Notes under the pieces: generated by a model
Seen by the model: the letters and a program-made list of their open reading frames with translations, nothing else
The model's database searches: none
Told to the model about the DNA's origin: nothing
DNA from: Pelomonas sp965229315
GTDB taxonomy: Bacteria; Pseudomonadota; Gammaproteobacteria; Burkholderiales; Burkholderiaceae_C
Direction of reading: 5' to 3'
Assembly (NCBI RefSeq): GCF_965229315.1
Contig: NZ_CBDDJA010000002.1
Location: 1,054,001-1,118,000 of the forward strand
DNA length: 64,000 nucleotides
Part shown: positions 1 to 9,124 of the stretch, one piece after another
How positions within the stretch are numbered: position 1 is the stretch's first letter
How the letters are laid out: the number at the start of each line of letters is the position of its first letter
Program-made: the position numbers and the translations under genes

Positions 1-482
1 CCGAAGAGCGTGGGGCCGAGCGCACCGACGTGGGCCTTCTTGTGCTCCAGGCCGATGGCGAGCTGCGGCATCAGCGTATCGCTGTCCAGCACGGCGTCGC
101 CGGCCACGCGCAGCTTCACGCCGAAGATGTCCTGCTTCAGGTGCAGGCCGTCCAGGCCCAGCGGCGCGAGGTTGCTCTGGGTGTCGAAATCCTGCCTGGC
201 CAGCGAGATCTCGACGCGGTCCCTGATGCCGAGCGCGGCGCCATAGGTCCACAGGCCGTAGTTGCCGGTCTTGGCGCGGGTGACGAAGGCGGTGGCGCCC
301 ACCTCGCTGGTGGACGCATAGCTGCCGGTGATCGCCCACGGCGTCAGCCCGCCACCGGCTGCGCCGTCGATGCTGGAGACGCCGCCGGTGAGCAGCAGCT
401 TGCCCGCGGCCTGGGCGAGGGCAGGGGCGCTGACGAGGGCGGCGGCCAGCCCGATGGCGGGCGCAAAGGCGGTGCGGCGCAT
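1..482 (-). CDS. DUF3034 family outer-membrane-type protein (5' part, cut by window edge)
   Basis: Reads from an ATG at 482 leftwards off the window, giving about 160 N-terminal residues. The protein begins with a signal peptide (MRRTAFAPAIG, hydrophobic stretch, ALAQA cleavage region at about residue 24), followed by KLLLTGGVSSIDGAAGGGLT and, further on, DRVEISLARQDFDT. These are the hallmarks I know from the DUF3034 family: exported proteins predicted to form an outer-membrane beta structure, with no established reaction. It is divergent from mrp, with about 117 bp between the two starts. The C-terminus is outside the window, so completeness cannot be judged. Family assignment is from remembered motif similarity. 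Confidence 0.7.
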   Translation of the reverse strand, partial: MRRTAFAPAIGLAAALVSAPALAQAAGKLLLTGGVSSIDGAAGGGLTPWAITGSYASTSEVGATAFVTRAKTGNYGLWTYGAALGIRDRVEISLARQDFDTQSNLAPLGLDGLHLKQDIFGVKLRVAGDAVLDSDTLMPQLAIGLEHKKAHVGALGPTLF

Positions 483-599
483 GAAGAAATCTCCGGTTTC
501 CTTGCAGACCCGGGCACTCTACGCACAAACCCTGTTGGCCGGACGCCAAAGAGCCGGCAGCTAGACTGCGCAGCCCGTTTCAGTGAACTCTTCCCGCCC

Positions 600-1694
600 A
601 TGAACGCGATTTCCGAAGCCCAGCTGCAACCCCTGCTGCAAGCGGTGGTCGACTCCGGCAGCAGCCGCACGCTGGGCGACGCCAGGGCGCTGAAGTCCGT
701 CAAGGTCGATGGTGGCGATGTGGTCATCGACGTCGAGCTGGGCTACCCCGCGGCCAGCCAGCATGCGGCGCTGCGCACCGCCTTGGTGGCGGCGGCCAGG
801 CAACTGCCGGGTGTCGGCAACATCAGCGTCAGCATCACCACCCGCATCGTGGCCCACGCCGTGCAGCGTGGCGTTCAGCTGCTGCCGGGTGTGAAGAACA
901 TCATCGCCGTGGCCTCCGGCAAGGGCGGCGTGGGCAAGAGCACCACCGCCGCCAATCTGGCACTGGCGCTGGCCGCCGAAGGTGCCCGCGTGGGCATGCT
1001 GGACGCCGACATCTACGGGCCCAGCCAGCCGCTGATGCTGGGCGCCAGCGGCCGGCCGGAGACGCTGGACGGCCAGACCATGGAGCCGCACATCGCGCAC
1101 GGCCTGCAGGTCAACTCCATCGGCTTCCTCGTCGACGACGACCAGGCCATGATCTGGCGCGGCCCCATGGCCACCCAGGCGCTGGAGCAACTGCTGCGCC
1201 AGACGCGCTGGCAGGAGCTGGACTACCTCATCGTCGACATGCCGCCGGGCACCGGCGACATCCAGCTCACGCTGTCGCAGCGCGTGCCGGTCACGGGCGC
1301 CGTCATCGTGACGACGCCGCAGGACATCGCGCTGATCGACGCCAAGAAGGGCCTGAAGATGTTCGAGAAGGTGGGCGTGCCCATCCTCGGCATCGTCGAG
1401 AACATGGCCCTGCATGTCTGCGCCAACTGCGGCCATGTGGAGCACATCTTCGGCGCCGAGGGCGGCGCGAAGATGGCTGCGCAGTACGGCACGGAACTGC
1501 TCGGCTCGCTGCCGCTGGCGATGAGCATCCGCGCCCAGGCCGACTCGGGCACGCCCACCGTCGCCGCCGAGCCGGACGGCGAAGTGGCCGGCATCTACAA
1601 GGCGCTGGCCCGCAAGGTGTCCGCCAAGATCGCCGCGCAGGGCAAGGACTACTCGGCCAAGTTCCCGAGCATTTCGATCTCCAAGACCACATGA
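600..1694 (+). CDS. mrp: Mrp/ApbC family iron-sulfur cluster carrier ATPase
   Basis: 364 residues, the usual length. An N-terminal MIP18/DUF59-like domain (about residues 1-90) is followed by a deviant Walker A P-loop GKGGVGKS at 107-114, a DADIYGPSQP switch region and a VDMPPGTGD motif. The CxxC pair (C274, C277) that holds a bridging Fe-S cluster between subunits of a dimer is present. The protein is cytosolic and transfers Fe-S clusters to apo-proteins. The frame is open much further upstream, but that part translates the antisense of the DUF3034 gene; MNAISEAQL at 600 matches known Mrp N-termini. It lies just ahead of the Fe-S-rich formate dehydrogenase genes, which could be a functional link or chance. 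Confidence 0.93.
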   Translation: MNAISEAQLQPLLQAVVDSGSSRTLGDARALKSVKVDGGDVVIDVELGYPAASQHAALRTALVAAARQLPGVGNISVSITTRIVAHAVQRGVQLLPGVKNIIAVASGKGGVGKSTTAANLALALAAEGARVGMLDADIYGPSQPLMLGASGRPETLDGQTMEPHIAHGLQVNSIGFLVDDDQAMIWRGPMATQALEQLLRQTRWQELDYLIVDMPPGTGDIQLTLSQRVPVTGAVIVTTPQDIALIDAKKGLKMFEKVGVPILGIVENMALHVCANCGHVEHIFGAEGGAKMAAQYGTELLGSLPLAMSIRAQADSGTPTVAAEPDGEVAGIYKALARKVSAKIAAQGKDYSAKFPSISISKTT

Positions 1695-1871
1695 GCCCGT
1701 GGCTGACCCGGTGCTGACACGGGCGGATATCCGAGCGTCTTGGTCGCCCTGGAATGCACCGTCTGGACAAGGGCGCGCCTTTGTGACGCAATCACCCGGT
1801 CGGTTGCCGCGTGCGGACCCGCTTTCTGTTCGCAATGAAGCGGGCGTGCGGCCCGCAGGAGACAAGCCGTG

Positions 1872-4800
1872 ATGGACATGGACCGGAGGCAATTCTTCCG
1901 GGTGAGCGGTGCCGGGCTGGCAGCATCCAGCCTCGTGGCCTTGGGGTTCTCGCCGACGGCGGCCCTGGCCGAGGCGCGCAATTTCAAGCTCACCCGCGCA
2001 ACCGAGACCCGCAACACCTGCCCCTACTGCTCGGTGGGCTGCGGCGTCATCATGTATTCCTTGGGCGACAAGGCAAAGAACGTCACGTCGTCCATCATCC
2101 ACATCGAAGGCGACCCGGACCACCCGGTCAACCGCGGCACGCTGTGCCCCAAGGGCGCCGGCCTGCTGGACTTCGTGCACAGCCCCAACCGGCTGAAGTT
2201 CCCCGAGATCCGCGAGCCCGGCAGCACCGAGTGGAAGCGCGTCAGCTGGGATGACGCGATGACGCGCCTGGTCAAGCTGATGAAGGCGGACCGCGACGCC
2301 AACTTCCAGGCGACCAACGCCGACGGCAAGACGGTGAACCGCTGGCTGACCACCGGCATGCTGTGTGCCTCCGCATCCTCCAACGAATCGGGCTACATCA
2401 CCCACAAGGCGATGCGCTCGATGGGGATGCTGGTCTTCGACAACCAGGCGCGCGTTTGACACGCCCCGACGGTGGCCAGTCTGGCCCCGACGTTTGGGCG
2501 CGGTGCGATGACCAACCACTGGGTGGACATCAAGAACGCCGACCTCGTGCTCATCATGGGCGGCAATGCCGCCGAGGCCCACCCGTGCGGCTTCAAGTGG
2601 GTCATCGAGGCCAAGCACCACAACAAGGCCAAGCTCATCGTCGTGGACCCGCGCTTCACGCGCTCGGCCGCCATGAGCGACTATTACGCGCCCATCCGGG
2701 CGGGGGCTGACATCGCCTTCCTGGGCGGCGTCATCAACTACCTGCTGAGCAACAACAAGATCCAGCACGACTACGTCAAGGCCTACACCAACGCCAGCTT
2801 CATCGTCGGTGAGGACTACCAGTTCAACGACGGCATCTTCAGCGGCTATGACGAGGCCAAGCGCCGCTACGACCCCAAGAGCTGGGGCTACGAGCTGGAC
2901 GACAAGGGCTTTGCCAAGGTCGACCCGACGCTGGAGCACCCGCGCTGCGTGCTGAACGTGATGAAGGCGCATTACTCGCGCTACACGCCCGAGCAGGTCA
3001 GCAAGATCACCGGCACACCCAAGGACAAGTTCCTGAAGGTCTGCGAAATGATCGCGGAGACGTCCAGGCCCGACAAGGTCATGACCATCATGTACGCCTT
3101 GGGCTGGACGCAGCACAGCCAGGGTTCGCAGATGATCCGCACCGGTGCCATCATGCAGCTGCTGCTGGGCAACATCGGCCTGCCCGGCGGCGGCATGAAC
3201 GCGCTGCGCGGCCACTCCAACATCCAGGGCCTGACGGACCTGGGTCTGCTGTCCACGTCGCTGACCGGCTACATGAGCCTGGCCCGCGACAGCGAGCAGG
3301 ACCTGCAGACCTACTACAAGACCCGCGCCCTCAAGCCGCTGCGGCCGGGCCAGATGAGCTTCTGGCAGAACTACCCCAAGTTCTTCGTCAGCCAGCAAAA
3401 GGCCTGGTGGGGCAAGGCCGCGACTGCCGAGAACGAGTGGGCCTTCCACTACCTGCCCAAGTACGACAAGGCCTACGACGTGCTGCAGGCCTTCGAGCTG
3501 ATGGGCCAGGGCAAGCTCAACGGCTACATCTGCCAGGGCTTCAACCCGGTGGGCTCCTTCCCCAACAAGAAGAAGATCATCGGCGGGCTGTCCAAGCTGA
3601 AGTTCCTCGTCATCATCGACCCGCTCAACACCGAGACCGCCGAGTTCTGGAAGAACCATGGCGAGCACAACGACGTGAAGAGCGAGGAAATCCAGACGAC
3701 GGTGTTCCGCTTCCCCAGCACCTGCTTCGCTGAGGAAGACGGCTCGCTCACCAACTCCGGCCGCTGGCTGCAGTGGCACTGGAAGGGCGCCGAGCCTCCC
3801 GGCGAGGCGCGTGGCGACCCGGAGATCGTCGCCGAGATCTTCACGCGCATGAAGGCCGCGTACGCGAAGGAAGGCGGGGCCTACGCCGACCCCATCCTGA
3901 ACCTGACCTGGCCCTACCTGCAGCCCACCAAGCCCTCGTCGGAGGAACTGGCCAAGGAGTACAACGGCAAGGCGCTGGCCGACCTGCCCGACCCCAAGGA
4001 CCCGACCAAGATGCTGGCCAAGGCCGGCGAGCAGCTCAGCGGCTTCGGCCTGCTGCGCGACGACGGCAGCACGTCGTCCGGCTGCTGGATCTATGCCGGC
4101 GCCTGGACGCAGGCGGGCAACCAGATGGCCCGGCGCGACAACAGCGACCCCTACGGCATCGGCCAGACGCTGAACTGGGCCTGGGCCTGGCCGGCCAACC
4201 GGCGCGTGCTCTACAACGCGGCGTCGTGCGACCCGACCGGCAAGCCGTGGAACGCCAGGCGCAAGCTGGTGGCCTGGTCCGGTGACAAGTGGTCCGGTTC
4301 GGACGTCCCGGACATCCGCCCCGACGCCAACCCGACGGACGAGGATGCCGTGCGGCCCTTCATCATGACCGCCGAGGGCGTGGCGCGCCTGTTCGCGCCC
4401 ACCGGCATGGTGGACGGCCCGTTGCCCGAGCACTACGAGCCCTTCGAGACGCCGCTGGCCGCCAACCCCATGCACCCGGGCAACGCCAAGGCCAAGTCCA
4501 ACCCGGCGGCGCGCGTGTTCAAGGGCGACATGGAGGCCTTCGGCACGCCCAAGGATTTCCCGTACGTGGCGACGAGCTACCGGCTGACCGAGCACTTCCA
4601 CTACTGGACCAAGAACGTGCAGACCTCGGCCGTCATCCAGCCGCAGCAGTTCGTCGAGATCGGCGAGGAGCTGGCCAAGGAGAAAGGGGTGGCCAACGGC
4701 GACTGGGTCAAGGTGAGCAGCAACCGCGGCTTCATCAAGGCGGTGGCCGTGGTCACCAAGCGCATCGCCTCGCTGGACGTGGACGGCAAGCGCGTGCACA

Positions 4801-4943
4801 CGGTGGGCCTGCCCAACCACTGGGGCTTCGTCGGCGTGGCCAAACCCGGCTATCTGGTGAACACGCTGACCCCCTTCGTGGGCGACGCGAACACGCAGAC
4901 GCCGGAGTTCAAGAGCTTCACCGTCAATCTTGAGAAGGCATAA
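1872..4943 (+). CDS. fdnG: Formate dehydrogenase-N/O type alpha subunit, selenocysteine-containing
   Basis: Catalytic subunit of the membrane-bound, periplasm-facing respiratory formate dehydrogenase; oxidises formate to CO2 at a bis-MGD molybdenum or tungsten centre. Full length 1023 residues counting one in-frame TGA (2457-2459) as selenocysteine 196, the position of Sec in E. coli FdnG. The flanks ARV-U-HAPTVASLAPTFGRG match the Sec site of that family. A Tat signal (MDRRQFFRVSGAG) opens the protein, and C50, C53, C57 and C92 form the 4Fe-4S site. I chose ATG 1872 rather than GTG 1869 because AGGAGA at 1857-1862 is well spaced from it. A gene caller would split this into two ORFs (to 2459 and from 2472). 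It is followed after 9 bp by the beta subunit. Confidence 0.95.
2470..2489 (+). promoter_or_regulatory. Bacterial SECIS element directing UGA-to-selenocysteine recoding in fdnG
   Basis: Starts 10 nt after the in-frame TGA. The stem pairs C2470-G2489, G2471-C2488 and G2472-C2487, then has a single unpaired U at 2473, then GGCC 2474-2477 pairs with GGCC 2483-2486 around the loop AGUCU (2478-2482). A bulged U and a GU in the apical loop are the features SelB recognises in the E. coli fdhF and fdnG SECIS. The spacing to the UGA is also as in E. coli. The hairpin is inside the coding sequence, so its bases are constrained by both codons and structure. Confidence 0.88.
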
Positions 4944-4952
4944 GGAGCGCAC

Positions 4953-5882
4953 ATGTCTTCACTCCAATCCCTCGACATCGCCAAGCGCTCCGCGACGACG
5001 ACGCCCTCCACGCAGGCCCGTACCCACGTCGCCGAAGTCGCCAAGCTCATCGACGTGTCCTCCTGCATCGGCTGCAAGGCCTGCCAGGTGGCCTGCATGC
5101 AGTGGAACGACCTGCGCGACGACGTCGGCGACAACATCGGCACCTACGACAACCCGCGCGACCTGACGCCGCAGAGCTGGACGGTCATGCGCTTCTCCGA
5201 AGTGGAGGTCGAAAAAGACAAGCTGGAATGGCTGATCCGCAAGGACGGCTGCATGCACTGCGAGGACCCGGGCTGCCTGAAGAGCTGCCCGGCGCCCGGC
5301 GCCATCGTGAAGTACACGAACGGCATCGTCGACTTCATCTCCGAGCACTGCATCGGCTGCGGCAATTGCGTGACCGGCTGCCCGTTCGACGTGCCGCGCA
5401 TCAGCAAGGTCGACAGCAAGGCCTACAAGTGCTCGCTGTGCTCCGACCGCGTCGGTGTGGGCCTGGAGCCGGCCTGCGCCAAGGCCTGCCCGACCGGCGC
5501 CATCCGCTTCGGCACCAAGGAAGACATGCTGGACTACGGCGCCGAGCGCATCGTCGACCTGAAGGAGCGCGGCTACGCCAACGCGGGCGTGTACGACCCG
5601 CCGGGCGTGGGTGGCACGCACGTCGTCTACGTGCTGCAGCACGCCGACAAGCCCGAGCTCTACCACGGCCTGCCCAAGGACCCGAAGATCAGCCCGCTGG
5701 TGTCTCTGTGGAAGGGGGCCGCCAAGCCGCTGGCCGTGGCGGCCATGATCGGCGCGGCGATCGCCGGCTTCTTCCACTACACGCGCGTCGGGCCCATCGA
5801 GGACCCGGACGACCCCGAGGCGGACCGCAACCTCGCCCGCAGCCCCGACCCGGATGGCATTGACCGCCATCCGCACGTCTGA
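4953..5882 (+). CDS. fdnH: Formate dehydrogenase beta subunit, 4 x [4Fe-4S] with C-terminal membrane anchor
   Basis: 309 residues. Electron-transfer subunit linking FdnG to the cytochrome b subunit. Four ferredoxin-type cysteine clusters are visible in order: CIGCKACQVACMQ, CMHCEDPGCLKSCP, CIGCGNCVTGCP and CSLCSDRVG...CAKACP. A single hydrophobic helix near the C-terminus (PLAVAAMIGAAIAGFF) is followed by a charged tail, as in E. coli FdnH/FdoH, which places the clusters in the periplasm with the helix in the membrane. AAGGAG overlapping the fdnG stop serves as ribosome binding site. It is 11 bp upstream of fdnI, so the three subunits form one operon. Confidence 0.95.
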   Translation: MSSLQSLDIAKRSATTTPSTQARTHVAEVAKLIDVSSCIGCKACQVACMQWNDLRDDVGDNIGTYDNPRDLTPQSWTVMRFSEVEVEKDKLEWLIRKDGCMHCEDPGCLKSCPAPGAIVKYTNGIVDFISEHCIGCGNCVTGCPFDVPRISKVDSKAYKCSLCSDRVGVGLEPACAKACPTGAIRFGTKEDMLDYGAERIVDLKERGYANAGVYDPPGVGGTHVVYVLQHADKPELYHGLPKDPKISPLVSLWKGAAKPLAVAAMIGAAIAGFFHYTRVGPIEDPDDPEADRNLARSPDPDGIDRHPHV

Positions 5883-5893
5883 AGGAGCGCACC

Positions 5894-6517
5894 ATGGCCA
5901 CCCGCTTTCTGCAGCGCTACAGCGCCGGTGATCGCACCAACCACTGGTTGATCGTGCTGTTGTTCTTCTGCGCCGGGCTGTCGGGCCTGGCGTTCTTCCA
6001 CCCCAGCCTGTTCTTCCTGTCCGCGCTGTTCGGCGGCGGCACCTGGGCGCGCATCCTGCATCCCTTCATGGGGCTGCTGATGGCGTTGTGCTTCGTCTTC
6101 ATGTTCGTGCGGCTGTGGCGTCACAACGTCTGGCAGGACGTGGACACGCAGTGGCTCAAGCACAGCGGCGACATGCTGCGCGGCGACAAGAGCCACATGC
6201 CGCCCGTGGGCCGCTACAACGCCGGCCAGAAGGCGGTGTTCTGGCTGATGGTCGTCTGCCTGGTCGTGCTGGTCGTCACCGGGGTCATGTTCTGGCAGCC
6301 CTGGTTCGCCAACAGCTTCCCCATCACGCTGCGGCGCATCGCCGTCGTGCTGCATGCGCTGTCGGCCACGGGCCTCATCCTGACCGTCATCGTGCACATC
6401 TACGCGGCCATCTGGGTCAAGGGCACGGTGCGCGCAATGACCCGCGGCAGTGTCACCGAGGGCTGGGCGCGTCAGAATCACCCGCTGTGGCATCGCGAGA
6501 TGACAGGCAAGCAATGA
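5894..6517 (+). CDS. fdnI: Formate dehydrogenase gamma subunit, cytochrome b556
   Basis: 207 residues, close to E. coli FdnI/FdoI. Integral membrane diheme cytochrome b that accepts electrons from the beta subunit and reduces quinone. Four hydrophobic segments are visible (about 20-40, 52-75, 112-133 and 150-172), with histidines in or near the helices (DRTNHWLIV, ILHPFMG, VLHALS, VIVHIYAAIW) suitable as heme ligands. The ATG at 5894 is preceded by AAGGAG. It ends the fdnGHI unit; fdhE starts 157 bp later on the same strand. Confidence 0.93.
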   Translation: MATRFLQRYSAGDRTNHWLIVLLFFCAGLSGLAFFHPSLFFLSALFGGGTWARILHPFMGLLMALCFVFMFVRLWRHNVWQDVDTQWLKHSGDMLRGDKSHMPPVGRYNAGQKAVFWLMVVCLVVLVVTGVMFWQPWFANSFPITLRRIAVVLHALSATGLILTVIVHIYAAIWVKGTVRAMTRGSVTEGWARQNHPLWHREMTGKQ

Positions 6518-6674
6518 TCCTGAACACGGCCGTTGGCCGCATGCCCGCCGGTCTGGCTCTGCGTGCCGCTGGCGGCGTTGCTCCTTCTTGCGGGCATGAG
6601 CCCGCGGCGTCGTCGCTCCTTGCCAGCGACCCGCTTCGCCAGCCCTCAGTGCATGGCCAACTGCCGTCTCCAGG

Positions 6675-7688
6675 ATGACCTCCAGCGCCCACCAGAAGAT
6701 CCTCAGCCCGGAAGAGATCGCCGTCCGGGCCGGCGAGCAGCAGACCTTCCTGCACCTGCCCGAGCCCGGCGTGTTCGCCGAGCGCGCACTGCGCCTGCGT
6801 GCGCTGGCCGAGGGGCATGCGATGCGCGACTTCCTGGGCTTCGTCGCCGAACTGGCCGACGCCCAGCACCGCGCGCTGTCGAAAAACGTGGCCGTGCCGC
6901 TGCCCACGCCCGAGCAGATCGAGGCCGCCGCCCGCAGCGGCCGGCCGCTGCTGCCGGCGCCGACCTGGCAGCGCGCGCCGGTGTGGCGCGAGTCGCTGCG
7001 CGCGCTGCTGCTCGACCTCGCCCGCCACCTGCCCGCAGGCCCGGCCAAGGCCACCGCGCTGCACCTGGCCGAGGCGCCCGACGAGCACCTGGAGACTCAG
7101 GCCGGCCGGCTGCTGTCCGGCGTCATGCTGGGGCTGGACCTGGCCGCCGCGCCACTGGTCGCTGCGGCGCTGCAACTCCACTTCGTGCGCCTCGTGCAGC
7201 AGACGGCCGCCGCCCACGCGGGCGCCGCGCTGCCGCCTTTCGGCCGCATCGACGACCCCACGCTGTGCCCCTGCTGCGGCTCGCGTCCGGTGGCGTCGGT
7301 CGAGCGCCTGGGCGCCGAAGGTGCGCGCTACCTGGCCTGCGGCCTGTGTGCCACGCAGTGGCATTACGTGCGCATCAAGTGCACGCATTGCCAGAGCACC
7401 AAGGGCATCTCGCTGCAAAGCCTGGTGGCGTCCGATGACGCCGGCGCGACGACCACCGGCGCGGTCGTGCAGGCCGAGTGCTGCAGCGAGTGCGGCCACT
7501 ACCTGAAGCTGATGCACCCGGCGCGCGACAACGGCGTCGAGCCGCTGGCCGACGACCTCGCCACGCTGACGCTGGACCTGCTGGTCAGCGGTGAAGGCGA
7601 CGGCGGCGGCCTGGAGCGCCACGGCGTGAACCTGCTGCTGCTGTTCGGCGAGCCCGAAGAAGCGCCACCACCCGGCCGGGGCCACTGA
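6675..7688 (+). CDS. fdhE: FdhE, formate dehydrogenase accessory protein
   Basis: 337 residues (E. coli FdhE is about 309). Cytosolic rubredoxin-like protein needed for maturation of respiratory formate dehydrogenases and shown in E. coli to bind the catalytic subunit. The C-terminal half carries the CxxC-type pairs expected of the family: CPCCGSRP, CGLCATQW, CTHCQST and CCSECGHY. The N-terminal half is helical and less conserved. Its stop overlaps the selA start (TGATG). The 157 bp ahead of it hold no gene and no clear signal that I can see. Confidence 0.92.
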   Translation: MTSSAHQKILSPEEIAVRAGEQQTFLHLPEPGVFAERALRLRALAEGHAMRDFLGFVAELADAQHRALSKNVAVPLPTPEQIEAAARSGRPLLPAPTWQRAPVWRESLRALLLDLARHLPAGPAKATALHLAEAPDEHLETQAGRLLSGVMLGLDLAAAPLVAAALQLHFVRLVQQTAAAHAGAALPPFGRIDDPTLCPCCGSRPVASVERLGAEGARYLACGLCATQWHYVRIKCTHCQSTKGISLQSLVASDDAGATTTGAVVQAECCSECGHYLKLMHPARDNGVEPLADDLATLTLDLLVSGEGDGGGLERHGVNLLLLFGEPEEAPPPGRGH

Positions 7689-9124
7689 TGGCCGCGCCCG
7701 AAGAATCCGTGGTTCACGGTTCCAAGGCCCAAGACCCAGCGGCCCCCAAAGACCTGCCGGCGCTGGACAAGCTCTTGCGCGACTGCGCGCCGCTCGTCGC
7801 CGAGCACGGCCACACGCTGGTGGCCCGCGAGGCACGCGTGCTGCTCGACACGCTGCGCACGCGCGCCGTGGCGGGCGGCCTGCCGCGCAGCGACATCGAC
7901 GCATTGCCGCAGACGCTGGCCGCCCAGGTGCACGACCGCCTGCAGCCCAAGCTGCGCGCGGTGCTCAACCTCACCGGCACCGTCATCCACACCAACCTCG
8001 GCCGCTCGCTGCTGGCCGACGCCGCGCTGCAGCAGGTGCTGGCGCTGATGGTCTCGCCCAACAACCTGGAGTTCGACCTGCAGGCCGGCGGGCGTGGCGA
8101 CCGTGACGACCTCATCGAGAGCCTGCTCTGCGAGCTGACCGGCGCCGAAGCCGCCACCGTCGTCAACAACAACGCGGCGGCCGTGCTGCTGGGCATCGCG
8201 GCGCTGGCCGGCGGCAAGGAGGCCATCGTGTCGCGTGGCGAGCTGGTGGAGATCGGCGGCGCCTTCCGCATGCCCGACGTGATGGCCGCGGCCGGTGCCA
8301 CGCTGGTGGAGGTGGGCACCACCAACCGCACCCACCCGCGCGACTACGAAGGCGCCATCACGCCGCGCACCGGCCTCATCGTCAAGGTGCACACCAGCAA
8401 CTACCAGGTGCAGGGCTTCACGGCGGCGGTGGACGAAGCCACGCTCGCGCCCATCGCCCACGCGGCGAACCTGCCGCTGATGACGGACCTCGGCAGCGGC
8501 GCGCTGGTGGACCTGTCCCAGTGGGGCCTGCCGGCCGAGCCGCTGCCGCAGGCCATGCTCGCGGCCGGTTGCGACGTCGTCACCTTCAGCGGCGACAAGC
8601 TGCTGGGCGGCCCGCAGGCCGGCCTCATCGTCGGCAGCAAGGCCGCCGTCGGCCGCATCCGCAAGTTTCCGATGAAGCGCGCGCTGCGCCTGTCCAAGCT
8701 GCCCTTCGCCGCGCTGGAGGCCACGCTGCGGCTGTACCTGCGCCCCGAGCGGCTGGTGCAAGACCTGCCGACGCTCAGGCACCTGACGCGCAGCCAGGCG
8801 CACATCGCCGAGCTGGCGCAGCGCCTGTTGCCCGCCGTGGCCGCCGCCGTCGCGCCGCGCTACACCGTCGAGACTGTCGCGCTGCAAAGCCAGATCGGCT
8901 CCGGCTCGCTGCCCGTGGAGCGACTGCCCTCGGCAGGCCTCGCCATCAGCGCCGCCGACGGTCGCGGCCGCACGCTGGAGGCGCTGGCCGTGGCGCTGCG
9001 CGGGCTGCCGCGCCCGGTCATCGGCCGCGTCAACGACAACCGCCTGCTGCTGGACCTGCGCTGCCTGGACGAGCCCGCGCTGCTGACCGGCCAGTTGGCC
9101 GCATTGACGGAGGCACTGGCTTGA
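7688..9124 (+). CDS. selA: L-seryl-tRNA(Sec) selenium transferase
   Basis: 478 residues (E. coli SelA 463). PLP enzyme that converts Ser-tRNA(Sec) to Sec-tRNA(Sec) using selenophosphate; it assembles as a decamer in E. coli. The PLP-binding lysine is K304 in TFSGDKLLGGPQAG. Other family segments include LNLTGTVIHTNLGRS (about 94-107) and the conserved VVNNNAAAVLL stretch. The start overlaps the fdhE stop, and its own stop (9122-9124) overlaps the selB start, so fdhE, selA and selB are probably translationally coupled. No selD (selenophosphate synthetase) is in the window. Confidence 0.95.
   Translation: MAAPEESVVHGSKAQDPAAPKDLPALDKLLRDCAPLVAEHGHTLVAREARVLLDTLRTRAVAGGLPRSDIDALPQTLAAQVHDRLQPKLRAVLNLTGTVIHTNLGRSLLADAALQQVLALMVSPNNLEFDLQAGGRGDRDDLIESLLCELTGAEAATVVNNNAAAVLLGIAALAGGKEAIVSRGELVEIGGAFRMPDVMAAAGATLVEVGTTNRTHPRDYEGAITPRTGLIVKVHTSNYQVQGFTAAVDEATLAPIAHAANLPLMTDLGSGALVDLSQWGLPAEPLPQAMLAAGCDVVTFSGDKLLGGPQAGLIVGSKAAVGRIRKFPMKRALRLSKLPFAALEATLRLYLRPERLVQDLPTLRHLTRSQAHIAELAQRLLPAVAAAVAPRYTVETVALQSQIGSGSLPVERLPSAGLAISAADGRGRTLEALAVALRGLPRPVIGRVNDNRLLLDLRCLDEPALLTGQLAALTEALA

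Noticed and set aside
1695..1871. Sigma-54 promoter ahead of fdnG
   Set aside because: A TGG...GC candidate near 1741-1757 has the wrong GG-GC spacing for a -24/-12 element.
2457..2459. In-frame stop making fdnG look like a pseudogene or two genes
   Set aside because: The TGA is at the selenocysteine position of FdnG, is followed by a proper SECIS, and selA, selB and selC are adjacent, so it is recoded.
561..4952. Very long minus-strand open frame (over 1400 codons) across mrp and fdnG
   Set aside because: Antisense shadow of GC-rich coding genes: composition is biased to Ala, Arg, Gly, Val, His and Leu, there are no recognisable domains, and the plus strand carries well-known genes.
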